Below, piece after piece: positions 1 to 8,836 of a stretch of DNA of 64,000 nt; position 1 is the first letter of the stretch, and every line of letters starts with the position of its first letter. A program made the translations under genes and the position numbers. The DNA is taken from the NCBI GenBank assembly GCA_051531935.1, contig JAOPTR010000006.1:1-64000 (forward strand), read 5' to 3'. The stretch is from OCS116 sp051531935 (GTDB taxonomy: Bacteria > Pseudomonadota > Alphaproteobacteria > Rhizobiales > OSC116). The notes beneath the pieces are model-generated. The model ran no database searches. It had not been told where the DNA came from and saw only the letters and a list, made by a program, of their open reading frames with translations.

Positions 1-595
1 CGGCGGTCAACGCGTCAAACAAGGTCACTGCTTGATTGTTCAGTATTTGAGGTATAGGTTTATTTACTTGGCCAGTTAAATAAATTTTCTTAGATAGGTA
101 TTTTGTAACCTTTACAGATAGTTGCGGGTTTTCAATATATTTAGCCAATGCCGTACTTAATGAGGCCTGTATTGCAAATATTGACTGACCAGCGACATGA
201 AAACGGCCAACATATGGGTAGAAAATAAAGCCCTTATTATCTACATCAAAGCCGCTCACGGGAATGACAGATTCTTTGGTACCTAAATTTAAAAGCTCTG
301 GATGTTCCCAAACAATAACCCTTAGTACATCACCAGCACCAACTTTATAGACGTAACTTGATACTTGCTGCTCTAATTTAGTGTTTCGGTGCGGGGCGCC
401 ACTTCGTTTAAGTTTACGCTTCGTATTTGTAGATGTAATTTTATGAAATTCGATTTGTTCAAGTGTAATTGATGGGTTCTCTTCAGAGGTTTTTTTATCG
501 GCCTCTGATAAAAACACTTCGCCGCCTGGTACCAAGGCACAAGAACTTAGAAATAAAGCAGAAAATAAAACCGCAGGGAACCAAAATTTACGCAT
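1..595 (-). CDS. Polysaccharide export outer-membrane lipoprotein (Wza/Poly_export family), C-terminus off window
   Basis: I read an open frame from ATG at 595 down to the window edge, giving 198 residues without a stop. The N-terminus is a lipoprotein signal: a short basic start, a hydrophobic core and the lipobox LSSC with Cys19. Residues about 80-115 (YKVGAGDVLRVIVWEHPEL) match the start of the Poly_export domain, followed by a segment with FYPYVGRF and LSVKV, then KIYLTGQVNKP, which looks like the first SLBB beta-grasp repeat. Family members form the outer-membrane channel for capsule or exopolysaccharide. The C-terminal SLBB repeats and the end lie outside the window, as would any partner genes, so the polymer cannot be named. 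Confidence 0.88.
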   Translation of the reverse strand, partial: MRKFWFPAVLFSALFLSSCALVPGGEVFLSEADKKTSEENPSITLEQIEFHKITSTNTKRKLKRSGAPHRNTKLEQQVSSYVYKVGAGDVLRVIVWEHPELLNLGTKESVIPVSGFDVDNKGFIFYPYVGRFHVAGQSIFAIQASLSTALAKYIENPQLSVKVTKYLSKKIYLTGQVNKPIPQILNNQAVTLFDALTA

Positions 596-678
596 CACAA
601 AACCAGACTCAGTTACAAAACTCAATATTCATTAACTATAGTAAATTGCAAATAAAGTCGAATCAAATGAATCTGTTG

Positions 679-1506
679 TTAAATATTTTCCACAAATGCG
701 GTTGTGATTTGACTATTGGATAATTCTAATTCCTCAATCACTGTGAAGTGGTTTTTTGCTTCATGATATTCAATTATAGTATCGGCGCCTAACCCTGTCC
801 AAATATTGGCGATAAACTCACTTTGTCTGATAAATTCTTTACGCTCACTTGTGCCAACAATGCAAGTTAATTTAGCGCCAATTATAGGGCAAAGCAAGGC
901 GGGGCTTTCGTCTGCAGTTTGTTTGCGGTCAAGCTTTAAGACTTGGTTTAACTCAGTTTTTAAAAGAGGGCGCAAATCATGTACACCGCTAATGGTCGTT
1001 ACTTTTTTTATGCGGCTTTGTACATCTATTGCCAATGGAGAATTTTGGCAAATCATACGGCACACCAGTTGCCCACCCGCGCTATGGCCCGCTAAATAAA
1101 TATCGCCCCTCACAAAGTTCGCGGCTGTTTCAATCGCCCGTGCAATTTGTATGGTAATTTCAGAAACACTCACATCTGGGGCTAGGTCGTAACTTGGTAT
1201 GGCAATGGCATAACCGTTGTCTAGTGCACCTTTGGCAAGGTGCGACCAGTAGCTTTTGTCAAACCGCAGCCAATATCCGCCATGTACAAAAACTGCCAAT
1301 CCCTTGGGCTTGCATGTAGGCATAAAAATATCAAATTTCTCACGTGGACCTTTGCCATAGGCAACATCAATTTCCACCCTGCCATCTTTTTGCATTTGAA
1401 GACGAAAATTAGCAGCTTGGCTCTGCCATTTGCTAACAATTTCATCTACATTGGGTACATATTTTCGGTTATTATAAGCGTCATCCCAATCTGATATTTG
1501 GCTCAT
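679..1506 (-). CDS. Alpha/beta hydrolase, kynurenine-formamidase-like esterase
   Basis: A 275-residue alpha/beta hydrolase. The oxyanion-hole motif HGGYW (residues 75-79) is characteristic of the kynurenine formamidase/arylformamidase group. The nucleophile elbow is GHSAGG with Ser142, and the likely catalytic His lies in NHFTVIEEL near the C-terminus. I chose ATG 1506 (MSQISDWDDAY) because GAGGA sits about 7 nt upstream; an earlier in-frame ATG at 1554 lacks this. No tryptophan-catabolism gene is adjacent, so the substrate (N-formylkynurenine or another ester or amide) is open. It diverges from the aldo/keto reductase. Confidence 0.82.
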   Translation of the reverse strand: MSQISDWDDAYNNRKYVPNVDEIVSKWQSQAANFRLQMQKDGRVEIDVAYGKGPREKFDIFMPTCKPKGLAVFVHGGYWLRFDKSYWSHLAKGALDNGYAIAIPSYDLAPDVSVSEITIQIARAIETAANFVRGDIYLAGHSAGGQLVCRMICQNSPLAIDVQSRIKKVTTISGVHDLRPLLKTELNQVLKLDRKQTADESPALLCPIIGAKLTCIVGTSERKEFIRQSEFIANIWTGLGADTIIEYHEAKNHFTVIEELELSNSQITTAFVENI

Positions 1507-1555
1507 TTGGCGTCCTCTGGGTAAAATATGTTTGCTGCTAATTAAATTAAACACT

Positions 1556-1598
1556 TTGACTTTAGTTGCAATTGTATTATTTAAGTATTAACGTTAAT
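1556..1598 (+). promoter_or_regulatory. Putative promoter with palindrome upstream of the aldo/keto reductase
   Basis: TTGACT (1556-1561) and TATTTA (1578-1583) are spaced by 16 nt and could be -35 and -10 boxes. A perfect 12-bp palindrome, ATTAACGTTAAT, follows at 1587-1598, where a repressor could block the promoter. The same core recurs upstream of the TauE/SafE gene at 19713. Confidence 0.4.
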
Positions 1599-1626
1599 TC
1601 ACATACTAATATTTGAGGATGAAATT

Positions 1627-2466
1627 ATGAGCGAAGAAAAGCAAGTCGCAGGCATGTTGCAAATGGGTTATGGCACTTGGAATCGCCCTGGTGAAGAAGC
1701 TTATCAAGGCACCTTATGGGCGTTAGAAGCAGGGTGTCGGCACATTGATGGCGCTCAAGGGTATGATAATGAAGAAGAGGTGGGTCGCGCAATTAAAGAC
1801 AGTGGCTTGTCTCGCAGTGAAGTGCATATCACCACAAAAGTGAAACCCGAGAATTTTGCACCAGGTGCAGTGCTTAGCTCAACTCAAGAAAGCCTCGATA
1901 AACTTGGCATGGGCCCCGTTGACATGTTGCTTTTACATTATCCATCTATTGGCGGCGAATATCCGATGGAAGAATATATGAGCCAATTTGCCGAATGTTT
2001 AGATAGCGGCATGACAAAAACAATAGGTCTGTCTAACTTCACAATTCCATTACTCGATCAGGCTGTTGCATTGCTAGGCGATCGTCAAGTGATGACCAAT
2101 CAAGTTGAATCGCATGTATATATGCAAAATGATGCGATTGTAGATCATTGCAAATCATTAGGTATTTCCATCACAGCTTTCTCTCCACTGGCACGTGGTG
2201 CAGTTGTGGGTGATGAAGTGCTGATAGAAATTGGCAAAAATCATGGCGGTGCGACGGCTGCACAAATTTCATTGGCGTATCTTATGAGCCAAGGCCAAAT
2301 TGTTATCCCGTCTTCAGGCAAAAAACAACGTATTATCGAGAATTTCGAAGCTCGTAAAATAGAACTTAGTGCATCCGAAATTACTCTATGCCGCAACCTC
2401 GAAAAAGGTTTGCGTCTGGTAAATGGTTCTTGGTGTCCAGAATGGGATGCTTATTCTAGAGCTTAA
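1627..2466 (+). CDS. Aldo/keto reductase
   Basis: A 279-residue NADPH-type aldo/keto reductase of the (beta/alpha)8 fold. The usual tetrad is visible: Asp41 and Tyr46 in HIDGAQGYDNE, Lys71 in TTKV, and His104 in LLLHYP. The cofactor-side motifs GLSNF and IPSSGK are also present. The family reduces aldehydes, ketones or sugar carbonyls in the cytoplasm; the sequence does not tell which. GAGGA lies about 9 nt before the ATG. It is monocistronic and ends at a strong hairpin shared with the xylose transporter operon coming from the other side. Confidence 0.9.
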   Translation: MSEEKQVAGMLQMGYGTWNRPGEEAYQGTLWALEAGCRHIDGAQGYDNEEEVGRAIKDSGLSRSEVHITTKVKPENFAPGAVLSSTQESLDKLGMGPVDMLLLHYPSIGGEYPMEEYMSQFAECLDSGMTKTIGLSNFTIPLLDQAVALLGDRQVMTNQVESHVYMQNDAIVDHCKSLGISITAFSPLARGAVVGDEVLIEIGKNHGGATAAQISLAYLMSQGQIVIPSSGKKQRIIENFEARKIELSASEITLCRNLEKGLRLVNGSWCPEWDAYSRA

Positions 2467-2490
2467 TATTTTTATCTAACAATAAAATAA

Positions 2491-2524
2491 AAAAGCAGCG
2501 GCCAAGTGATTGGTCGCTGCTTTT
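2491..2524. terminator. Bidirectional intrinsic terminator
   Basis: A 15-bp stem (2491-2505 with 2510-2524, one G-T pair) with loop GTGA has runs of A on one side and T on the other, so it can end transcripts from both strands: the aldo/keto reductase (+) and the xyl operon (-). Confidence 0.85.
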
Positions 2525-2546
2525 ATTTGTGTCGGTTTTAGCCAGA

Positions 2547-3317
2547 TTATTGGTTTCGAGGCTTCCAATCATCAGGTAATTTACCACCAATGATGAGGCT
2601 TAAAATGTCATCACGTGTCACTTCATCAATTTTAAAGCTGCCCACGTCTTTACCATTTTTCATCACCATCACGCGGTCACACAGGTCGAATACGTCGGCC
2701 ATGTCATGCGAGATGAGGAAAATACCAATGCCTTCAGATTTCAGCTTGATGGTTAGATCTTTCACCATAGCGGTTTCAGACGGCCCCAAAGCCGCAGTAG
2801 GCTCATCCATAACCAATGTTTTAGCATTGAAATAAATAGCACGGCCAATGGCAACAACTTGGCGTTGCCCGCCCGACATAGAGCTTACTGGCGCGGTAAT
2901 GTTGGTGAAGTTAGGGTTCAAGCTTTTCATCGCTTTACGCGTTTCAAGCTCCATTTGGGCATCGTCCAAAACGCCAAATGCATTGGTAAGCTCGCGCCCT
3001 AAAAACAAGTTAGCAGATGCATCTAATGTACCTGCTAAAGCCAATGTTTGGTAAATGGTTTCAATGCCACATGCACGGCTGTCGCGTGGGCTTTTCATCA
3101 CCACTTTTTTGCCGTTGACAATAATTTCACCTTCATCAACTGTTTCAGCGCCCGAAAGCATTTTCATCAATGTCGATTTGCCAGCACCATTATGGCCAAG
3201 CACACCCACCACTTCACCGGGGTAGAGGTTGATAGATACATCTTCAACCGCATGCACACCACCAAAGCGTTTGCTAATATTCTTCATCTCGATAAGAGGT
3301 GTTCCAGAATTTGTCAT
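2547..3317 (-). CDS. xylG: Xylose ABC transporter, ATP-binding protein
   Basis: A 256-residue single-domain ABC ATPase of the carbohydrate-uptake class. Walker A is GHNGAGKST (residues 41-49), the signature is MSGGQRQ, Walker B is LVMDEPTAAL, and the switch histidine follows in LISHD. E. coli XylG is a duplicated protein about twice as long; a single-domain form is known for other alphaproteobacterial sugar importers such as FrcA, and it would work as a homodimer. It is last in the operon, 12 nt after the permease gene, and ends at the shared terminator. The xylose assignment rests on the XylF partner and the xylA/xylB neighbours. Confidence 0.88.
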   Translation of the reverse strand: MTNSGTPLIEMKNISKRFGGVHAVEDVSINLYPGEVVGVLGHNGAGKSTLMKMLSGAETVDEGEIIVNGKKVVMKSPRDSRACGIETIYQTLALAGTLDASANLFLGRELTNAFGVLDDAQMELETRKAMKSLNPNFTNITAPVSSMSGGQRQVVAIGRAIYFNAKTLVMDEPTAALGPSETAMVKDLTIKLKSEGIGIFLISHDMADVFDLCDRVMVMKNGKDVGSFKIDEVTRDDILSLIIGGKLPDDWKPRNQ

Positions 3318-3329
3318 AATTTTTTCCTC

Positions 3330-4559
3330 TTATTTTTTACTGGCTTGGTAAGCGGTATCAAACCACACAGCAGCAATCAGCACTAAGCCCATAACCACCA
3401 TACGTTCACCACTACCTGCACCCAAAAGTACCATAGCATTTTCGATAGATTGCATAATCACCGCACCAAGTATAGCACCAGGAATTGAACCCTCGCCACC
3501 CGCTAAGGACGTGCCGCCAATAATGGCTGCAGCAATCACCAACAATTCAGTTGTGTCGCCCATTGAGTTGGTGCCAGCGTTTAATCTAGCGGTTGTGATC
3601 ACCGCTGCAATCGCACATAAAACACCCATGATGATGAAAATCCACATGGTAACTTTTTTAACATTAATGCCAGAAAGTTCTGCAGCTTCGGGGTTAGCGC
3701 CAATGGCATAAACATAGCGGCCAAATTTGGTAATTCGCGAAATTAAGGTCATTATAATGACCACAACAATTAAAATAAGCACAGGTACAGGAATGCCACG
3801 GCCAATTTCTGAGCGAGGCCTATTATAGCTATTCATGATGTATACAAAGCCAACTATCACTAAAGTGATGATTAGGAACATGGCCATTTGCAACCAAACA
3901 GGTTTTGTCGGAAAACCATGTTTTACACGTGATGCGTGGCTGCGCCACATGCTATAGGCAACAATTAATACGGCTGCAATGCCCAATACTAGGCTCCATG
4001 TTTCACCAATTGAACCATCTATGCCACCACCTAAAAGTTGGTAGGTTTTATTCATAGGTGCTACGGTTCGGCCATCGGTTACTAAAAATGCACCGCCCCT
4101 AAAGGCCAACATGCCGCCAAGTGTTACCACAAAGGCAGGAATGCCGCGATAAGCTGTAAACCAGCCTTGGAACATACCAATTAATACACCTAATGACATG
4201 CCACATACAATTGTTAAAGGCCAATTCCAGCCTGCTTCAATGGGAAAAATATCAACCTGAAGCCAAGCGATAACCATGCCAATAACGCCCATGACAGAAC
4301 CAACCGAAAGGTCGATATGTCGCGCTACAATGACCAGCACCATGCCTGTTGCCATAATACCCACAACTGAGGATTGTACAGCTAAATTATAAAGATTTCG
4401 AGCCGACAGGAAAATGCCGTCCGTGGCTATATTTAAGCCGAGCCAAATGACGGCTAGTACCACAATCATGCCAAGCATGCGCGTGTCGATTTCGGAAGCG
4501 CGGATGATGCGCACCAACGCGCTATCCTGCTTTGTTTTATTTACATCAATATTTGTCAT
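3330..4559 (-). CDS. xylH: Xylose ABC transporter, permease
   Basis: A 409-residue polytopic inner-membrane permease of the BPD_transp_2 (ribose/xylose) class. About ten hydrophobic segments are visible, with the family motif region GRYVYAIGANPEAAELSGI before the last helices. It forms the channel through which XylF delivers xylose. Two starts are possible: ATG 4559 (MTNIDVNK), chosen here, or GTG 4568; neither has a clear Shine-Dalgarno, which would lower its translation relative to xylF. It is separated from xylF by strong hairpins. Confidence 0.9.
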   Translation of the reverse strand: MTNIDVNKTKQDSALVRIIRASEIDTRMLGMIVVLAVIWLGLNIATDGIFLSARNLYNLAVQSSVVGIMATGMVLVIVARHIDLSVGSVMGVIGMVIAWLQVDIFPIEAGWNWPLTIVCGMSLGVLIGMFQGWFTAYRGIPAFVVTLGGMLAFRGGAFLVTDGRTVAPMNKTYQLLGGGIDGSIGETWSLVLGIAAVLIVAYSMWRSHASRVKHGFPTKPVWLQMAMFLIITLVIVGFVYIMNSYNRPRSEIGRGIPVPVLILIVVVIIMTLISRITKFGRYVYAIGANPEAAELSGINVKKVTMWIFIIMGVLCAIAAVITTARLNAGTNSMGDTTELLVIAAAIIGGTSLAGGEGSIPGAILGAVIMQSIENAMVLLGAGSGERMVVMGLVLIAAVWFDTAYQASKK

Positions 4560-4581
4560 TTTGTTCACTTGTTAAATATGA

Positions 4582-4611
4582 GGTCAGACTTATAAAAATA
4601 TAAGTCTGACC
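4582..4611 (-). promoter_or_regulatory. Intercistronic hairpin between xylF and xylH
   Basis: A perfect 13-bp inverted repeat (4582-4594 and 4599-4611, loop of 4 nt) lies just after xylF. A second 8-bp inverted repeat (4620-4627 and 4631-4638) precedes it on the transcript. Such hairpins after a binding-protein gene commonly protect the upstream mRNA or cause partial termination, so XylF is made in excess over the membrane parts. The structure is seen; the function is inferred. Confidence 0.6.
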
Positions 4612-4646
4612 ATTTTGGTTTCAGTTAAAATAACTGAATTTTAAGC

Positions 4647-5678
4647 TTATTTACAAGCAGCAACATCAGCATTAGCGTTTGCACAAGCAACGTCTTTAGC
4701 AATGTGACCAGCTTCAATAACAATGTTGAAGTTAGCTTTTGTAATAGGCACAGGAGCTACAAAGATAGCATCCATTTCAACGCCATTTTTACCACCAGAC
4801 CATTTAGCAGAGCCAGAAACAGCTTCACCTTTGGCTAGAGATACAGCAATTTGACCAGCTTGTTTACCAAGTACACGAACGTCTTTCCAAACTGAAACAG
4901 TTTGTAGGCCACGTGCAACACGGTTAAGCGCAGCATGGTCACCATCTTGACCAGAAACAGGAATACCTTCAATGCCTTGAGCTGTAAGAGCAGCCACAAC
5001 ACCACCAGCAGTACCGTCGTTAGACGCTACAACAGCATCAACTTTATTGTCGTTAGCTGTTAGGATTTGTTCCATGTTGTTTTGTGCATTTTCAGGCTTC
5101 CAACCATCTGTATATTGCTCACCAACAACTTTAATGTCGCCAGAATCAATAGCAGCTTGAAGAATTTCTAGTTGACCACCATGTAGGAAATCAGCATTCG
5201 GATCAGTAGGCGAACCTTTGATGAATACATAGTTACCTTTAGGTTGTGCAGCAAAAACAGCACGCGCTTGCATACGACCCACTTCAACATTATCAAATGT
5301 TAGGTAGAAAACGTCTTTAGCTTCGATAAGACGGTCATAACCCAAAACAGGAATGCCTTCAGCTTGTGCAGCTAAAACAGCAGGCATTACAGCTTCTGTG
5401 TCCATCGCAAGAACGATGATAGCATTTGCACCCTTAGTGATAAGGCTTTCAATGTCAGCAAGTTGCTTTTCTGGTGAACCACCGGCATCAGCAGAAATAT
5501 AGTCTGCATCAGCGCCAAGGCCTTCAATGATAGCTTTTTCGTCTGTTTTCCAGCGTTCTTCTTGGAAATTAGACCAAGATACACCAACTTTAAGATCAGC
5601 AGCAACTGCAGCAACAGTCGCAGAAACTGACATTGCTACACCAAGTGCAGCAGTGATAAGAAGTTTTTTAACACTCAT
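4647..5678 (-). CDS. xylF: D-xylose-binding periplasmic protein
   Basis: A 343-residue periplasmic binding protein with a cleavable signal peptide (to about residue 27, ending AVAA). Resemblance to E. coli XylF runs throughout: the N-terminal EERWKTDEKAI, the hinge-region VLGYDRLIEA, the FIKGSPTDPNADF segment, DGWKPENAQ, and VVASNDGTAGG, followed by VSGQDGD. The type I fold captures D-xylose and delivers it to XylH/XylG. GGGAGA lies about 6 nt before the ATG. It follows the UnbV-domain gene by 73 nt containing an inverted repeat. Confidence 0.94.
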   Translation of the reverse strand: MSVKKLLITAALGVAMSVSATVAAVAADLKVGVSWSNFQEERWKTDEKAIIEGLGADADYISADAGGSPEKQLADIESLITKGANAIIVLAMDTEAVMPAVLAAQAEGIPVLGYDRLIEAKDVFYLTFDNVEVGRMQARAVFAAQPKGNYVFIKGSPTDPNADFLHGGQLEILQAAIDSGDIKVVGEQYTDGWKPENAQNNMEQILTANDNKVDAVVASNDGTAGGVVAALTAQGIEGIPVSGQDGDHAALNRVARGLQTVSVWKDVRVLGKQAGQIAVSLAKGEAVSGSAKWSGGKNGVEMDAIFVAPVPITKANFNIVIEAGHIAKDVACANANADVAACK

Positions 5679-5695
5679 TTTTATTCTCCCATTTT

Positions 5696-5713
5696 GTAAC
5701 CATTACTGGTTAC
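5696..5713 (-). promoter_or_regulatory. Inverted repeat in the xylF leader
   Basis: GTAACCA-TTAC-TGGTTAC is a perfect 7-bp inverted repeat directly upstream of the xylF ribosome-binding site. It could be a regulator operator, in which case xylF has its own promoter here, or an mRNA 5' stem. A smaller repeat, ATGGG-CCT-CCCAT, is at 5728-5740. Confidence 0.35.
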
Positions 5714-5751
5714 TTGTTTTGCCCTAGATGGGCCTCCCATTACCAAACTAA

Positions 5752-7473
5752 CTATTGTAATAATTTGGCTGTATTTGACGGCGACCATAAAGTCACTGCC
5801 GAATTTTGTCTATGTATAGTTGCAAATTGGTTGGCCTTTACTTCAATCCAATTACTTTTTGTACTGTCAGGCCATGTGATGCGGACTTGCGCTTTTTGCG
5901 CAATTCCAATTCCAAAATGATGCGGCGCCATCATTGCGCTCGCATGTCCCCCTCCCAAGGTTATTTCTTTAAATTGAACTTTAGCACTAGTTTTCACTTC
6001 AATCCATCCACCAATAGCATTTTTGTTGTAATTGGTATGGTTCATGGTTAACTCAAGCCAGTTGCCTGTGGGCAAACTGCGCTGTTTTTGGCTTTGCGCT
6101 ACGTCATCATGCCCCGATATAATGTTATTATTGTTTTTGCCCAAATTTCGCCAAATGCCAACACCAGGTGCGGCTTCTCGGTTCACTTCGTAAATGTCCA
6201 AAAGACCATCTAAATTAAGATCAACCACCAATGCACCACGCGAACGTCCTGTGCTTAAAAGTCCCGCTTGGCCAGCAGCTTCAAAAAAACTGCCGTCAGG
6301 TTTACCAAGTAATAAGTTATTGGGGTCATCAAGTGCAAAATCTTGCATTTGTTCAACATTGCCCTTGGCGATAAAAAGATCAATATCACTGTCATTATTT
6401 AAATCTGCAAATTGCGCATGCCAACCTGTGGATGGCAATACCGAACTTTCATCCCATGGTCGATGCGCGGTGATACCGAGCTTAAATGCTTGATCTTTAT
6501 AGATCGGCTTGTTGTTTTCAATCTGGCTCAGGCGTAATTTATTATCACCCATAGAGGTCAGGAAATAATCTGGATACCCATCACCGTTCACATCATGTGA
6601 TGCAATGCCCATGCCCCAAATGTTAAGTTTTTTGAACCCGTCTTTTTTGGTATATTCCAAAGCTTCTGAATTTGCAGGCAAGCGCCACAGTTGTTCGCGG
6701 CCATTTTTATTATATTGTCTGTCGTTACTTACCCGTAATGATGCCGATGAACTTCTATTCCAATCGGTGAATAATAAAGATAATGTGCAATATGCCTTTA
6801 AGTTTTGAGGTTTGCCAAAACCATTGTCATTTTGGTTTGGCCGAAATAATTTATTGTCACTGCAAGTGCCCCAAGGCGTGCCTTCTGCTTTTTGATCGAC
6901 ATAGTTACCAATGGCTATGGTTGGCCATTTTTGTTCACCGCCGTCTTTATTGTCTTCCCATGTGGCGCTAAAACTTGTCGACCACTCATCACCACCATCA
7001 AAATTCCACGCTTCATTGGCGCGCTCAAACTGGCAATTTCCAAGCCCTCTAAACAATATGTTTTCGCCGTGCCGCAAGGTCATTAAATCAACAATGCCGT
7101 CACTATCAATGTCGATTGGGTATGTGCCAATCACTTTGTTAATTTGTAAATTGGCGTGTTTAGACTTTGCAAATATAAGCGCACCACCCCTTTGGGATTG
7201 GTTTATATATAAGCCTGCTTGGGTTTCGCCACCCGCAAGATAGAGGTCAGGGTAATGGTCGTCATTACAATCAAATGCGGCAGCGCCGCCCCCAACATAA
7301 TATTCCCACCCACCATTATAAGGCGTATCAATGGTCGAAATATGGTCATCAGTTAAAAAAGAGGGAATGACAATTACACCTTCTTGATCAATTTTAGGAG
7401 TCACATTTTCCGCCACGGCGGGTGCCGTAGTCAAAAAAAGTGATCCTAAAATTAACAATAAACGCAAAAGCAT
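5752..7473 (-). CDS. Secreted FG-GAP/VCBS repeat protein with ASPIC/UnbV domain (CRTAC1-like)
   Basis: A 573-residue exported protein with an N-terminal signal peptide (hydrophobic core, cleavage near AVA-EN). The body carries several FG-GAP/VCBS calcium-binding loops of the D-x-(D/N)-x-D-G type, for example DCNDDHYPDLYLAGG, DIDSDGIVDL, DVNGDGYPDYF, DLNNDSDIDLF and DLNLDGLLDI, expected to form a beta-propeller. The C-terminal 110 residues match ASPIC/UnbV: NKNAIGGWIEV, HFGIGIAQ and ITWPDSTKS. ATG 7473 is 15 nt past the xylA stop, with AAGGG just before it; TTG 7482 is an alternative. Its place between xylA and xylF suggests an extracytoplasmic role linked to xylose or xylan, but no enzymatic motif is visible. 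Function unknown. Confidence 0.85.
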   Translation of the reverse strand: MLLRLLLILGSLFLTTAPAVAENVTPKIDQEGVIVIPSFLTDDHISTIDTPYNGGWEYYVGGGAAAFDCNDDHYPDLYLAGGETQAGLYINQSQRGGALIFAKSKHANLQINKVIGTYPIDIDSDGIVDLMTLRHGENILFRGLGNCQFERANEAWNFDGGDEWSTSFSATWEDNKDGGEQKWPTIAIGNYVDQKAEGTPWGTCSDNKLFRPNQNDNGFGKPQNLKAYCTLSLLFTDWNRSSSASLRVSNDRQYNKNGREQLWRLPANSEALEYTKKDGFKKLNIWGMGIASHDVNGDGYPDYFLTSMGDNKLRLSQIENNKPIYKDQAFKLGITAHRPWDESSVLPSTGWHAQFADLNNDSDIDLFIAKGNVEQMQDFALDDPNNLLLGKPDGSFFEAAGQAGLLSTGRSRGALVVDLNLDGLLDIYEVNREAAPGVGIWRNLGKNNNNIISGHDDVAQSQKQRSLPTGNWLELTMNHTNYNKNAIGGWIEVKTSAKVQFKEITLGGGHASAMMAPHHFGIGIAQKAQVRITWPDSTKSNWIEVKANQFATIHRQNSAVTLWSPSNTAKLLQ

Positions 7474-7488
7474 TCCCTTCAATATTGA

Positions 7489-8802
7489 TTATACGAATCT
7501 ATTCACTAGGTTTTCGTACCATTCTTGTTTGCCCGAACGTGGTTCTGGGTTAATTTGTTTGTCCTCTGCAATATCAGCTAAAGCATCTAGTGACAACTCA
7601 CCAGCCAAGATTTTCTTGCCCAAATCATTGTCCCAACCAGCATAACGATCATCAATAGATGATTGCATTGTGCCATCTTCTAGCATTGCAGCAGCATTTA
7701 TTAATGCCCGTGCGCAAACATCCATGCCACCAATATGGCCGTGGAATAAATCAGCAGAGTCAAGTGATTGACGTCTAACTTTGGCGTCAAAGTTAATGCC
7801 GCCCGATCCAAGACCACCATGTTTAAGAATGGCATACATAGCTAATGTCGTGTCTGGCACATTGTTCGGGAATTGGTCTGTATCCCAACCCGATTGCATG
7901 TCACCACGGTTCATATCAATAGAACCAAGCATACCATTAATACCTGCATAAGTGATTTCATGCTCAAAGCTATGGCCTGCCAAAGTGGCATGGTTGGCTT
8001 CAAGGTTTAGTTTCACTTCATTTTCAAGGCCATGCTGTTGCAAGAATGCATGTACGCTTTGTGCGTCATAGTCATATTGATGCTTAGTTGGTTCTTGTGG
8101 TTTTGGCTCAATTAAAATCGCGCCTTTAAAGCCAATTTTATGCTTATGTTCAACAACCATGTTCAAGAAACGGCCCATTTGAGCATTTTCTTTTTTCCAA
8201 TCGGTGTTTAACAGAGTTTCATAACCTTCACGGCCACCCCAAAGTACATAGTTTTCGCCACCCAATTTTTGGGTTAGGTTAAACACTTGGCGTACCTGAG
8301 CTGCACAATAAGTCATTACATCAGGGTCTGGGTTAGATGCCGCACCAGACATATAACGACGATGGCTAAACATATTAGCCGTACCCCAAAGCAATTTAAC
8401 GCCAGTTTCTTCTTGTTTGGCTAATAGCTTATCACCAAGATAATCAAGGTTCTTCATGGTTTCAGCAAGTGTTGCACCTTCAGGAGATACATCACGGTCA
8501 TGGAAGCAATAATATGGCGTGCCTAATTTTTCAAAAAATTCAAACGCAACTTCAAGCTTTAATTCAGCTTCAGCCATTTCGTCGCCACCTGCCATCCAAG
8601 GGCGCATAAGTGTTTGGCCACCAAAAGGGTCGCTGCCAGGCCATGAGAATGTGTGCCAATAAGCAGCGGCAAAACGCAAATGTTCTGCCATTGTTTTGCC
8701 CATTACAACTTGGTCTGGGTTGTAATATTTAAAAGCTAGGTCATTTGTACTGTCCTTGCCTTCATATTTAATTTTGCCAATGCCTTCAAAAAATTCAGCC
8801 AT
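7489..8802 (-). CDS. xylA: Xylose isomerase
   Basis: A 437-residue xylose isomerase of the long (class II) type, the usual length. It converts D-xylose to D-xylulose with two divalent metals. His101 and Asp104 in FHDRDVSPEG fall at the same positions as the E. coli catalytic pair; WGGREGYE, LIEPKPQEPTKHQYD and LNLEANHATLAGH carry the metal-binding acids and the conserved histidine. GGAG lies about 8 nt before the ATG. It is 34 nt downstream of xylB in the same operon. Confidence 0.97.
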   Translation of the reverse strand: MAEFFEGIGKIKYEGKDSTNDLAFKYYNPDQVVMGKTMAEHLRFAAAYWHTFSWPGSDPFGGQTLMRPWMAGGDEMAEAELKLEVAFEFFEKLGTPYYCFHDRDVSPEGATLAETMKNLDYLGDKLLAKQEETGVKLLWGTANMFSHRRYMSGAASNPDPDVMTYCAAQVRQVFNLTQKLGGENYVLWGGREGYETLLNTDWKKENAQMGRFLNMVVEHKHKIGFKGAILIEPKPQEPTKHQYDYDAQSVHAFLQQHGLENEVKLNLEANHATLAGHSFEHEITYAGINGMLGSIDMNRGDMQSGWDTDQFPNNVPDTTLAMYAILKHGGLGSGGINFDAKVRRQSLDSADLFHGHIGGMDVCARALINAAAMLEDGTMQSSIDDRYAGWDNDLGKKILAGELSLDALADIAEDKQINPEPRSGKQEWYENLVNRFV

Positions 8803-8836
8803 TTTGCATCTCCATTTTAGGGTTGTTTATTAATGT

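Noticed and set aside
5752..7473. FG-GAP protein as the missing type I secretion substrate
   Set aside because: It has a Sec signal peptide and no RTX repeats or C-terminal export signal, and it lies 30 kb away in another operon.
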